DNA from: Bryum argenteum
Taxonomy: Eukaryota > Streptophyta > Bryopsida > Bryales > Bryaceae
DNA length: 64,000 nucleotides
Assembly (NCBI GenBank): GCA_037043015.1
Contig: CM073325.1
Span: forward strand, 6,737,001 to 6,801,000
Direction: 5' to 3'
Shown here: positions 34,866 through 46,523 of the stretch, one piece after another
Layout of the letters: each line of letters begins with the position of its first letter
Numbering within the stretch: position 1 is the stretch's first letter
Made by a program: the position numbers and the translations under genes
Notes under the pieces: model-generated
Seen by the model: the letters and a program-made list of their open reading frames with translations, nothing else
What the model was told of the DNA's origin: nothing
Databases searched by the model: none

Positions 34866-37800
34866 ATGGCTTCGTGTTTGCGCCGGTGTGTCATTAGTTC
34901 ACGTCCTCGCTTCTTCTGCAATTTGAATCCCCTTGCGCCGGTCTCGTCCCGGCTTGCCTTTCCTGCACAATCACCGTCCGCCAGGTAAAATTAGTACTCC
35001 CGCCTAGTGGAACTTTCTCGTTCCAAGTCAGTACTGAAATAAATTTCGACAAGAACTGTGGAGTAGTTCAATACTGTAAGCTCTTGTTACAGCTGAGCAA
35101 TGTATTTGATGAACAGCCGCGATGTCAATCAGCAGTATATTGGACGTTTGTTTTTTTTTCTCTTTTCTCCCCGATCAAGAGCAGAGAATTGAAATTGGTT
35201 GTGAATGTCGCAGTCAATTCAAGCTATAACTTTAACGTCTTCTTCTTAACAGTTGAGGAATGTTACAATGCAGTGTTGGTCATCAATACTTCCGAGTTTT
35301 TTATTCTTTTTATTTTTTTCCTTCTCCGTAGCCATTTTTGGTCTTTGTCGCCGATCAAGTACGTAGACTTGGAAAATGGATGTGAGAGTGGCGCAGTGTC
35401 ATTTAGCCGCAATTTGATTGTTTGTAATTTCTAACCGTGTAGCCAGTAATCTAACAGGGACTCTGAGACTTGAGTTGATAAAACCTGGTGGAATGTAGCA
35501 ATAATTACAATGTACTAAATCTTTGTTACAGCTGAGAAGCATTTTTTTATAGGAACAGAGTTGAAAACAATTGCAATGTAGTACAGCAATAATCGGAACG
35601 TCTTCTTATTGAAAATTTCAGTTTCTCATGCACTTGAGGAGAAGGGGCCCTTTTCAATAGTGAAAGAGCGCAATGTAATCCAGCAACAATAGAGTTTCTT
35701 TTTAACACCTTCATTACTTCTGCGAATAGTTCATATCTAGATACTGTTCATATCAAGAATTACGCAGTATTTAATAGTTTGAAGATTCGGGTAGGATAAT
35801 TCTGTATCTCCTTAAATGAGAGTAACCGTTTTAAACTTCCTTGAATGGTTGCAACTAGTTTTGAATTGAGCAAGATAATGTTTGTCGGTAGGGCCTAGAC
35901 CGGCTTGTAGTGTTGCAATTTTCTCGATGTTGATGTTGTTACTTGAGAGTGGAATCCAGGAAATGCGAGACTTGGGCTTATTTTTCCCTACTATCGAAAG
36001 ATTTTCTAGTCTTAACTTGGAAACTGCATTGTGCTTTGTGGAGACAGGAGATCATTGAAGATGGCCGCTTCAGCTCAAAGTAGCACTGAATCCACTGTCA
36101 AGGAATCCGAGAAAAATGAGAAATGCTTCGAAATTCCATCTGGAAAAACTCCTTTGGAAATGATATACCTTGAGGTAGCGAATGCTTCTACTACTAGATC
36201 TTGAGTTCCTCATTATTATCATAATTCTTTACTTCCTGGCCACTGACATGCAGACTCCCTTTAAGACTGTCAGCGATGTTCGATTCGCTGCTGTCGTGAT
36301 TGTGTGAAGACTAGCATGGGATCACTTATGAATCAATGATCTGATTCAGAAGTTTAGAAACTTTTCTTACTTGTGAGCGTATCTTTACCAGGGAAACAGC
36401 TGGATGTGGACAGTGAACGGAATGAATATTCTGGTGGATCCAGTTCTCGTTGGAAATTTGGATTTCGGCATTCCCCTCTTGTATGATGCAGCTAAGAAGT
36501 CGCAGCTCATGAAGGAATTTACTGTAATGTGCTCTTCACTCTTCGCACTATCTCAACAGCATGTGCATATACTTCATGAATTCCCGGCCACCGTATTTTT
36601 GATCAAACGCCAATCTTGCGTATTCTGAATATCTAGAAACTGCGAATGCCTGCTGAAGCCCGCGTTGATTGGTTTCCGGGTGCAGTTGAACGATTTACCC
36701 AAACTGGATTGCATCTTGATTACTCAAGGGTATGATGATCATTGTCACAAGAAGACACTGACGGCTATGGTAGAGAAGTTTGGCGACGTACGCGTAATAG
36801 CATCACCCAATTGTGAGCCAATTATTTCAAAAATCGGCTACAAGAATGTAAGTGCATCAGATTCTCGCAAGATTTTTACAGATTTCGACTTCCTACCGTT
36901 GCGGGTCCTCATTTTATTAAGTTGTTCACTGTTGCGGCTTGTCCGATGGTTTGATTCTGTGTCGTTGTGATTTTGCTCTTGATACCCTGTTCAAACTCAT
37001 TCTGACAAGAAAATCCATCTGAGGACAGGTAACGTATCTCGAGCCAAGAAGCACCACCACGTTGGGTGATTTCCGCATCCGTGCAAGTGAAGGGCCTGTA
37101 TTGGGGCCTCCGTGGCAACGACCTGAGAACGGGTTAGAGTTTTCAACAGATTATAAGTCTATGTCCAGAAATTGAGTTAGAGAACCGTAAATTCATTATG
37201 ACGCCCATTGATTGCCTGGCTGTTGCTAACTAGCTTACAGATTAAATATTTTCGGTATGGTACTGTTTTGAGGTGCCATCTATGCAGTTTGGCTAGTATT
37301 AATTCATTGAAACTGAACTTATGCTGATTTTAAGATTCTCTAGTGGGATTAGATGTGAAGCAAATCTATCAGAGCCCACAAATTATAAAATACTTTGAAT
37401 TATATATTCTGAATCCATCAATGCTGCTGCGTGTGCAGATACTTTATCGAGGTTCCTGATCCAAAATTTGTTATCTACTACGAGCCTCACTGCATATTTG
37501 AGAAGGCATCACTTGAAAGAGAGAGGGCGGACGTAGTGGTGACGCCTGTAAATAAGCAAGTACTGCCAGGTTACACACTGGTATCAGGTCAAGAGGATGC
37601 CGTTACGGTCGCTAAGCATCTTCAACCCAAGTAAGCTTGCTGTGGATTGCAGTGAATTGCTGCGACTAGTGCCAGTGATATGAACGGATTTTTTTTAGCA
37701 AATTGATATATCAAGCTGCTGCGAATATAAGCATATATTTACGAGTTGTGCAACCTATGTAATTTGGTATCTCAGATGAAGACCACTTGACTAGTTCTTT

Positions 37801-38256
37801 ATTCGTCATTCAGTATTACCGAATTCTCCTTTTCACCCTAAGTTTGAATCATATATTATCTTACTTCTGATATGTATCTCTTCCTCAAATTGCAGGTACA
37901 TTGTGACGATGCAGAATGCGGAGCTGGATTCTCGAGGAGTTTTGTCTATGATAGTTAGTGAGAAAGGAACTGTATCTGAGTTCAAGGTAATTACTCCTGC
38001 CTGTTGTATCAACAGAAACAAAGAACGTGCACCCAAGCTGATGATTATGTCCGTCTTCGGTTTCCACATTGCAACTTGTACCGTTTCGCTGCATTGGTAT
38101 AGATCTATAGTTCAATCTGTTGATTACAATTAATATTTATCTGCTCGTCTGGCATTTCAGGAAATGCTTGCGAAAGAAGTTCCCAAGTGCGAAGTGTTGG
38201 AACCGATACCTGGAACCCCGTTTGAAGTACCAGTTTTGAATATCGGTAAAAATTAA
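34866..38256 (+). CDS. MBL-fold metallo-hydrolase-like protein, probably plastid-targeted (eight exons)
   Basis: Exons are 34866-34984, 36048-36174, 36392-36523, 36686-36847, 37029-37132, 37439-37630, 37896-37986 and 38161-38256, giving 340 residues with every phase agreeing. Exon 1 encodes MASCLRRCVISSRPRFF..., Arg/Ser-rich like a transit peptide. It splices in frame onto an exon that has its own ATG (MAASAQSS), so a shorter form from an internal start is possible. An in-frame ATG also lies at 34530. The core carries WMWTVNGMNILVDPVL and TQGYDDHCHKKTL, the counterpart of the HxHxDH metal motif of UlaG-like MBL proteins, then FVIYYEPHC and a C-terminal domain. Here the first motif histidine is replaced (QGYDDHCH), as I recall for plant members. 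It probably acts on a small substrate, which is unknown. Confidence 0.85.
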
Positions 38257-39071
38257 ATTAAATAGTTGCTTGTAGAGGATACTTTTAGGCCTAGCTCAAA
38301 ATTTAAAGGTCCATATCTAGTGGTCACTGCTATACCGAGATCTATGTCGGACCTATGTAAATCTGTTAATACATGCTGACGAGACTGATCGTAGATTTTT
38401 TTAACTGGGTGTCTGGAGTAGTGTTTTTGGCTCTAAAATTCCAGTTTGGATTCTTAGCAACTTCGGACTTAGTTCAGTTGTGAGGGCTCACCGAAGAGGT
38501 CGAAAAAGGTGAGATGATCTGAAAATTCTCATGACAACAATTTTAATAGAAAAGGTTGAAAATTTGGATGAGCATCAACACTGTAGTTGCGTTGTCATAT
38601 AGGGCATCTCAACCAAATAAGCAAGTCCGAAACGTCTCAGGGAGATCAGTGGCAGAGCTGATTTTCAGAATGGCTCCTCATCAGTCAAGAGTAAAATTGA
38701 TCGCTCTTCAAGTCCCTCACCATACAGTATACCTTTTAGTATTGTTCTGTAGATAGAAGAACTTCCAACTTACATTTATTTGTTTCTCGTCTACAAATGG
38801 GGCATCTTCTTCGTCAAACTTTATTGGTACGATTTATCTATGCGCCTAAAAATGTTATTAAAAAGCATTTACATAACCGGTGCGCTAAGAATCTTGAAAG
38901 CATTCAACTGGAAACTAAAGTCATCAAGTTGCCAAGTTTCTTTAACTTTGTATATCAACAACTAATCTTGCCTTGCAAAATTGCACGCTTCAGTTTTGGT
39001 ACCACTGAAATCGAAGCCCTGTGAACAGAAAATCTACATGCAGACCTCGGATTAGGATCCTGGTTCCCTCT
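38257..39071. other. Intergenic, between convergent genes
   Basis: This is the 3' flank of the plus-strand MBL gene and of the minus-strand kinase-hydrolase gene. I see no further gene. Confidence 0.5.
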
Positions 39072-41645
39072 TCAATGCTCATGGTCGAGTTGAGACTCAT
39101 AAAAACTCCATTGTGAAGTGGAACCTTCCCAGGCATGGATCTGCGAGTCAATTTCAAATGGATCGACTGATTCGTTTGGGTCGGTCTGCAAAGGCTTCAG
39201 CTCCTGATTACTTGTTACACCATGTGGATCATTGAGGTTTTGGCGGAGATGCTGCAATAAAATCCTGTAACCGGTATGATTCTTTGAATTTGGTCGGCAA
39301 ATTTCAAAATGGTTGTCTTCATCAATCTTGTGACATTCCCAAGCTCTTTCACATGATTTTTCAGTGACCAAGACACACGATTCCTGCACAAGCAAATCCA
39401 GAACGTTGAAGCTTTTGTACTTCCGAAGGCGGAAGTATGTAACATGACCCAAGATGGCAGCAATCTATCTTTCCTTGGCCACAGTACCACAGACCCGTAC
39501 AGTGTAACCTTGACAGAAAACAGAAATTTCCAGTCTCATTGGGTAAAGCACCTCTCACTGTGCAAACCCTGTTCTACATAAATGTTTAGTTCTTAACTAT
39601 AACCTTCACCAACTTCGTGAGAATGACAATAGATACTGATAATGGACAAAGTCTTTAGTGAGGTACCTTGATTACGGGCTTCCCTTCGAGAAATGCAAGA
39701 ATCTTGAGCTTCTCAGGAACCGCACTTACAAAGTCCGAGCTCAGCTTGTTCATATCTGCAACAAACTGCGTGTCTCCCTCAAGCGACTGCAGAAAGGAAC
39801 TTTCTCTTAGCGCAACAATCTTACTGCATTCGGAGATGTAATTCTCAAATTCAGCATGAGGCACGCTGTAGAACACAATCTTTGCCAATCTCTCCAAGAA
39901 CTTCTCGCACTTCAAAGCCTCTTGCTGGCCTTTGTTGCTTTGAACCAAGTGTTGAGCCTCGATAACCAAGTTCTTGATCAGCACACCTCCGAAACTATGG
40001 CCGATCAAAAATATTGCTCCTTCCGTTTCACCAAGTTTCCACTTAGGACTGCATTTGAACAATATATGTTTCCACGAGGTGAGAAGTCCAACCATCGATG
40101 GAGTGCACGAATTGTTGCGACATTCCACAAGGGAATACTTTCAGGCTATCCCAAGAACATGAAAAACTCGGCACGCACACCATTTTCCTACTTAAAAGAA
40201 CGACTACTAAACTGTGGAGAATTCATATATATGGTTTGCGAGAAGGGTACCTGAGAACTAGTGCCTGAAGTAGATTCTTGCCCATCTCATTGTATCGGAT
40301 GAAATTACTTGTAACGTTTGAGTTAGCATCAGAGGACACAGATAGTACACGAATGTTCTCCGCACCAAGATCTTCCGGCAACCACTTCTGTGCCCAAACG
40401 AGCTTGTTATTACGGGTCATCCATGTCCTCCTCCATTCGTCTGGAGCCTTCCGAAAACCATGAAAAAAGATCAAGGTAGCAGGTACGGAAGTGGAAACAT
40501 CACCCACTTGTGAATGCAGCTCATGTACAGTGAAGGCCTGCTGGATCGAAAAATCCATGGAAGGTCAGAAAGCTTCGAACATGCAATGCAATGCGTTTAA
40601 CAGGTATACTGCATTAGTCCTGTAAACGATTCTGTTCATCTGCCTCGTTTCATCAGACAAGCCTCGAATCCAAGTACAAAAAGGAGAATTGTGACATGCC
40701 ATAGCACAGCTTTAATTCAAGGTAATCACCACCCCTCGTGGTCACAAGACTCTAACGTATTCTCATTCTGGTCAAAAGTTGCGTACCTCGTTGAGGCCAC
40801 CATTCGAAATCAACGTCGATGATAATTCTGCTCAACAACAGATCATCGTCAGCATTTTCGACTTCTAATCATATTTGCAAGTAAAGAAGAGATACTATGA
40901 TACCTTCCGTCGTGGATTCGGCCTGAGCATACACCATCTCATCTCTACAAGTTTGCATTATAAAAGATTGTGCCTGCAGAAGACTCATCACAACTTCTGC
41001 AAACGTTGGTTGCATCTCCAGACACCTCTGTATACAATCCCTTAGAATACTCGGTGTCGTCTCCGGGATTCTTGACAGGCTTGAAGGTGTTTCGTCCCCA
41101 GTCAGTATTTCCAAACAAGTCAATCCGAAACACACCATATCCCGATTCTTGGACTCCAGATCTGCCGGTCTTGAGCATCCAAACCCACCCAGCTTTACAA
41201 CCACTTCGAGCGGCTCCCTTCTTTTCAGCTTGTATAGTACATTCTCAGACTTCAAATGTGGATGTGAGACGTTCATTTCATGTAAGTAAAGCATGCCTTT
41301 GGCGATCTGCAGCATTATGTCAACAGCAACGGACAGCGAAAACAGTCTCTTGGTCCTTTCCATGAGTATTGTAAGGTCGCCATCCATGAGCTCCATCAGT
41401 AAGAACAAGTCCCTCTCTTCAATCCAGTAGTGCATTAGTGGCACTACATTCTCATGCGAAAGTTTCGCGAGGTCGGGTGGTTCCTCGTCCGTTGCCTTCG
41501 TCCTCTTCAGTGCTACTGCTTGTCCATCGGAGCAGCTCGTTCTAATTACATATCCCGTGGAACTTACACTAAGAATGTCCTGAGTCAGATTGAGAGTGAG
41601 ATATTGCCCTATAAAGTCGGGTTGTCCGGAATTAACTATGGACAT
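39072..41645 (-). CDS. Pseudokinase fused to SERAC1-like alpha/beta-hydrolase, frameshifted C-terminus
   Basis: Exons are 40904-41645, 40787-40827, 40251-40540, 39667-40048 and a last exon from 39508. The first four total 1455 bp and stay in frame. Residues 1-247 form a protein-kinase fold with VALKRTK retained, but the catalytic loop reads HPHLKSEN instead of HRDLKxxN and DFG reads GGFG, so it is probably inactive. A 41-bp linker exon joins it to an alpha/beta-hydrolase with FFHGF (oxyanion region) and nucleophile elbow GHSFGG, as in SERAC1-like proteins. Read literally, the last exon ends at 39215 (582 residues). The frame homologous to the second hydrolase gene instead continues to 39072, which implies a net 4-bp shift near 39420-39500. 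Further 5' exons probably exist at 41923-42012 (SYDEEYVRECTIVDDE) and up to about 42590. Kinase and hydrolase N-terminal domains are known on NLRs of non-vascular plants. An immune role here is inference. Confidence 0.66.
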
Positions 41646-43977
41646 GATGGATATGTACGCGGTTACCCTGCACTTCTACAATCCTCTATCATAGTCATAA
41701 GCCATAAATCAAAGTGCACCGAAATGGTCCTGAAAATATAATACAGGTGTATATAGAGGGCGCCTGGATTGATCGAAGAAGCAATGTGACTGTTCTCTTT
41801 ACTTCAGTTCCTGAAATTCGTGACAACATTAAAAATGAATGAGAGATATGAAACTATGAAAAGACAGAAACACAGAAAAAGATAGAAGAATAAGAAGTAA
41901 ATTTCTGGCGAAAGAGAAATGACCTTTCCGAGTAACCTCCAACAATGCACGAAACTCTCATCATCAACAATCGTACACTCTCGAACATACTCTTCATCAT
42001 ATGATTGTGGCTGCAAAAAGACATCAACACATCAGAATGAAAGACAAAACTACTGACTCGAGTCCCCAGCTCTGCCTAAAGCATATTTCGAGATTTAATG
42101 TCCAGATTATTACAGTCCAGTGATTTTGCCACTCAAAGTATCATCTGGCAAGTGCACTCCACAAGCTCCGTGTAATGAGAAGGCGAAAAATACTGAGGCG
42201 ACCAACCCTCATTAACTTCGAGTTGCTTCGTCAAGTTTTAGGTTTAGAAGAGGAAGTGCACATGCATCGAATCGACCCAGCCATCCAAACGCAGAAAACA
42301 GTGCACTTACTTTACGAACAAGTTCAGCAATCAAACCATTGAAGATGTCAATGCTAAGATCTTATTACACCTATAGAACAGTCGGATTGCACAAATATGG
42401 ATTCTGATACAAGAACTTCCGGCTGAGCAGCAATAGAACACGTTCGAGCTAATATTACTGAGCAGAAGACTGTTCCAGTAAAGCTATAAATCGTCACCTG
42501 AAAGGCATCCATTTACCCTGATATTCATACCTGAAAAATTCCGCAGACCTGACGGTTATTCACCATTTGCGAAATCACCATAGCCTGTTGACTGCAAGAA
42601 AAAACAATTTAGAAATCCATCGGCACAAATCAGGAGACGGAATCCTGCCATTTCCGCTCTAACAAAAAACTTCGAGATTGAGCTAGATTTTATACCCGCA
42701 ATTGAGACGGCAGTATACATTCTATATCCAGAAGAATTCAAACTTCAAGCATAACACGTGATAGTCTGGCCAAGTATGAGTGGACTTTTAGAACCATCTG
42801 GTCCACATTCTCAGAACCAATGGAGCTGAAATTTCAAAGCGGAAGAATGCCTCCTATCGAATCTAGCAAGTGCCCAACATGGAAACGAAAGACGAGACTA
42901 AAATTGGACGAGAGTCCATCAGTATGACGATGTCAGTGAAGTCAGAACCCTACTCATTCTCATTCATTCGTATATACGTTCACCGGTATTCTACAATATC
43001 ATTCTCTTCTCGAAACTTTTTCTTTCCTCATGCAAATTTAGTACTAAATTGACTTACTTCCGAATTGCTCGAAACCCACCTAATCTGTGTGCATAGATGA
43101 ACTTGTGTTTCATCGGCAGCTCAGTTCGGACTGAGCGGTCGTCTCACGGTGTTTTGCTAGAGTGTCCGTGCGCGATTTAGGGTTTATTGTAAAATTATCT
43201 TGGATTGTCGATGATTGTTTAGAGGCGATCTGACAGAAGGCTTGGATCTACAAACACGGTACTGTACTGACTTGTTAGTACTGTTCCTGACGTGTTTCCT
43301 CTGTGATTACGTTGCTTGAAGGCAGGATTACTAGGGTAGACTACTGCTTTTCTTGAGAATTACTAGTATCACACATTGCGAGGGTTTTAGTGTAATTAGC
43401 TAATTTCGATCGCTTTTTGAGGGTGATTGCTCCCTGATTGAGTATCATGTGGCGCAGGTTTGTGGATCTCATTGTGTTCTTTTGCCGGGAAGTCGACGAG
43501 GATAGAATTTTGTTAGTGTATGCCATTGTAGTGTAACCTATCACAATCACGTTCGAGGAGTGGACAAGTTGGTAAGAAATCGCTCAAACTTTCAAGCTAG
43601 CAAAGTAGAGAGCATTGCTAATTTTTGAATCTCTGGTGTAACCTGTGGAGCCAAATCCTGAGGGTTGATCGTTGTTTATGTAGAATCTCGGTGTGTTGAT
43701 AGAGCATTCAAGATCATGACGGCATGTAATCCATCTTAAAGCTGAGTAGTAACAGTGAGGAACTTGGCCTCGCTGATTCGAGATACTCTGCAAACATATT
43801 GATCTTGCTGTTAATTGATGTGCACATAGCTTGAGAGTTTTTGCTCACACAAGAAAATAGTACGTGAACTGACATGCTTCGTGGTAACGCAGTATCCGAA
43901 GCTTGGGCCCGGTTGTGTTAGCTTTCTGCTTATGGAAGTTTGCTGCTCTTGGATCCTTCAGTTATGCACCTTGAAAA
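41646..43977. other. Upstream exons of the kinase-hydrolase gene and a shared 5' region
   Basis: Minus-strand fragments look like exons: 41923-42012 (acceptor TTTGCAG|CC, donor AAG|GTCATT) and about 42535-42592 (QQAMVISQMVNNRQVC, flanked by TTGCAG and CAG|GTATGA). A third is about 42313-42345 (IDIFNGLIAELVRK, donor AAA|GTAAGT). Together they resemble the helical N-terminal region of plant TKL kinases, but I could not reconcile all phases. The region from about 43080 is probably the divergent promoter and 5'UTR of the plus-strand kinase. Confidence 0.4.
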
Positions 43978-44459
43978 ATGAATGACGTAGCCATGAATGA
44001 GGTATGTGAACAACGACTCCCGGTTACACTATCTGGAAAGTCATGTTGAAACTAAGCCGTATTCTCAAAGATAGACATTTACATCGAAGATCTTGTCTCT
44101 TGAATTCCACTTCTTCATTGGTTTTTGATCACCTGATACACATAATTCGCTACCAGATCCAGAGCCTTGACGTTGATAATCTTAAGATACTTGCGTTCAA
44201 GTCCATTAAAGTAGATAATCGCTACAATAGCTTTCTTAATTCCAGTCATCTTGTAAACAGGGAGCCTGGAGTGCTAATCAAGCTGCTAAAAACACAGGAA
44301 ATCATCATGGTATGTTCCTTAATCTCGCCAAGTACTACTTAGAGCTTTATGGTTATTCTTCTGGACGTTTTCTGAATTATGATGATCTGGTATTGAACAG
44401 GAAAAAGACTCGATTTTTGGGAAAAAGATACTTCCACCGATGCGGCTCTTAGGAAGAGG

Positions 44460-46010
44460 ATGCGGTTACAGAAGCTCTCAGATGCCGTTCACTTGAACAG
44501 TAGATTCAAGAGGTGCGTAGATATCGCTTTGGAAACATGCAACGAAGTGCACGAGCTCATTCGGACATGGAGGGAGAATCAATGGCATTTTCCCGGAAAA
44601 TGTTTGCGGCTAAACAGAAAGAAATGCGAGGATCTGCAGCAGTACCTGAATCTCTCCGCAAGGAGCTTCACGTCAAGTACCTGCGAAGCAGCAGCTGGCG
44701 AGTATCTCACAGCAGTAAAACGAGCGAAGAATCTGGTGGAAGAAAGTGCACACAATCACTGGCTTCTCAAAGCTGTTGAGCTTTGGGAATGTACCGAATA
44801 CTTCGTCGAGGTCTTTCTGGATCTATGCTGGTCGTCTCACATCATGAGCAAGAACCCGACGAAAGTGCTATCAAACTCCAGGAGATCCATTGAGCAAGCT
44901 ACCAAAACCTGCGATGACAAGGAAAAGTTGAGCTCCATGGTCAAAGCCACGTTACTGAACGGTTATCTCACAAATGGAAGCGCAGAACATCAACTAGCTC
45001 TTTTGTTACAAGATCGTCTCAATAATCAAAACTTGTGGTACCCACCAATACTGACCAGCTTCAAGTTTTGCATCCGAAGCAGGTTTCGTGCTTCCATGAC
45101 TGGGGTGAGTGGAGTTGTTTTGACATTCCCGTGGGTATATGAGAAGCCATTCGCTGTGAAGATGCGTCACCGGAATACTAGAAACGAGCTGAGGACGTTC
45201 AAGCACGAGTTCGAAGTGCTGGATAAGTATCGAAGTCCATACATAATCAGAGTGGTCGGTTACTGGGAGCTTCAATCGTGGCCGTGGGCTACTAGTTTGT
45301 CTCCCTTCCTTTTGATGGAAGCTATGGAATGTGACTTGGAGGGGCTCATTCAAAACTACAGGAAGCTACAACAGGAAGAAGGATTCTCGCCACTGGAGAC
45401 CATCAAACTGATGCTTCCTGTAGCCAAGGCTCTCCGGTTCTTACATGACAAAGATGTGGCTCACAGAGACGTGAAGCTGCAGAATATCATGTGCAGTAAT
45501 GGAATGGACGACTTCGATGATGCTATTGTGAAGCTGATCGACTTTGGTGAGGCGGTGGAAGGAGTCTCGAGATTTCCAGTCGAGATGAATCGGCCTGCAG
45601 GCACGAAAGGCTACATGGATCCTGCGATGTGGAAGGTGGATCCGGAGACAGGAACGAGGAGTGGATACAACTTATTTCGGGCAGATGTGTTTAGTTTTGC
45701 GATGGTGTTTGTGCAACTTTTGACTTGGAAAGTGCAGATGGGTCGCGAAGTACAAGGGAAGCTGAATGATGGGGAGAGACCGTCGCTGCCGGATGATTTG
45801 CCGGAGTATGTGAGCTTCATTGTGAAGTGTTGTTGGTGTGGAGATCCAAGTGCTCGGCCTTCATTTACTGACATATGCTGTATGCTTCAGAATGCTAAAC
45901 TTCTGCTTCTTGATGAAAACTTCTTTGGCGACCGAGATGACCTGTTTTGCTACCTCGATGGGGATTGTATAAATCGCAACATTCTTGACAGAGAGTTTTT
46001 ACAGTATTAA
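44460..46010 (+). CDS. TKL-like protein kinase with helical N-terminal domain
   Basis: One exon of 516 residues. Residues 1-190 are predicted helical, with a Cys/Leu pattern (CVDIALETCNEVHEL, CEDLQQYLNL) similar to the N-terminal bundles of moss and lycophyte TKL kinases and possibly to MLKL-type HeLo domains. The kinase domain spans about 205-485. It has FAVKMRHR (ATP lysine), HEFEVLDKY (helix C glutamate), HRDVKLQN, DFGEA and GYMDPAMW in the APE position, then DVFSFAMVFVQLLT. The catalytic residues are intact, but the glycine loop is poor (MTGVSG). The frame is open for about 55 bases upstream of the chosen ATG, and a possible 5' exon lies at 43978-44001 (ending GAG|GTATGT), so the N-terminus could be longer. 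It is probably a cytosolic Ser/Thr or dual-specificity kinase. Its substrate is unknown. Confidence 0.85.
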   Translation: MRLQKLSDAVHLNSRFKRCVDIALETCNEVHELIRTWRENQWHFPGKCLRLNRKKCEDLQQYLNLSARSFTSSTCEAAAGEYLTAVKRAKNLVEESAHNHWLLKAVELWECTEYFVEVFLDLCWSSHIMSKNPTKVLSNSRRSIEQATKTCDDKEKLSSMVKATLLNGYLTNGSAEHQLALLLQDRLNNQNLWYPPILTSFKFCIRSRFRASMTGVSGVVLTFPWVYEKPFAVKMRHRNTRNELRTFKHEFEVLDKYRSPYIIRVVGYWELQSWPWATSLSPFLLMEAMECDLEGLIQNYRKLQQEEGFSPLETIKLMLPVAKALRFLHDKDVAHRDVKLQNIMCSNGMDDFDDAIVKLIDFGEAVEGVSRFPVEMNRPAGTKGYMDPAMWKVDPETGTRSGYNLFRADVFSFAMVFVQLLTWKVQMGREVQGKLNDGERPSLPDDLPEYVSFIVKCCWCGDPSARPSFTDICCMLQNAKLLLLDENFFGDRDDLFCYLDGDCINRNILDREFLQY

Positions 46011-46334
46011 CTAATGGGGCGTTTTTTCGTGAGTCTATCATATTTCCTGCAGTGTTGTTTTCTTGTGCAATCAGGAGAATGTATCTGCTCTCTGACTCCC
46101 TTACTGTAAGATGGTGAGTTTTGCTGCTGCGCCTATTACTGTAAATTTTGCACGTTCACTCAAAAGTATGAAAGTATTCGTTTTTATTTTTCGAGCAAAT
46201 AAAGAAGCTCAAAGACTGAACAAATTTTTATTGACCACAATATAAAAAATGCAAGAGAATGTCAAAACAACTCCACTCACTCCAGTCAGAACATCTTATA
46301 TCAATTCCTCTTATTTTTCTATCATAATAAAATA

Positions 46335-46521
46335 CTCCCTCCGTCTCAGAATAACCCCATATTTGGTTCAAACACCCATCTCACAATAATATCAAGATTT
46401 GATAGTTATGAGTAATCCATACCCTCCAAACTATATCCAATTATATTAATGAGTAATCTAGACCATTAGAAAAATCAACCATTCTTATCAAATCATGGTG
46501 TTTTTCCTGAGATGGAGGGAG
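46335..46521 (+). mobile_element. Stowaway MITE (187 bp)
   Basis: The ends CTCCCTCCGTCTCAGAATAA and TTTTTCCTGAGATGGAGGGAG are the classic Stowaway terminal inverted repeats of Tc1/mariner MITEs. The TA target duplication is present on both sides (46333-46334 and 46522-46523). It lies about 330 bp downstream of the kinase stop codon. Confidence 0.92.
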
Positions 46522-46523
46522 TA

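Noticed and set aside
34439-34921. 160-residue minus-strand frame
   Set aside because: Antisense to the 5' region of the MBL gene and starts within a TTAA element. It is low-complexity Arg/Gly/Glu.
44043-44308. Frame upstream of the 44.5-kb kinase as a coding exon
   Set aside because: It ends at a good donor, but joining it to the next acceptor puts the kinase out of frame. It may be 5'UTR.
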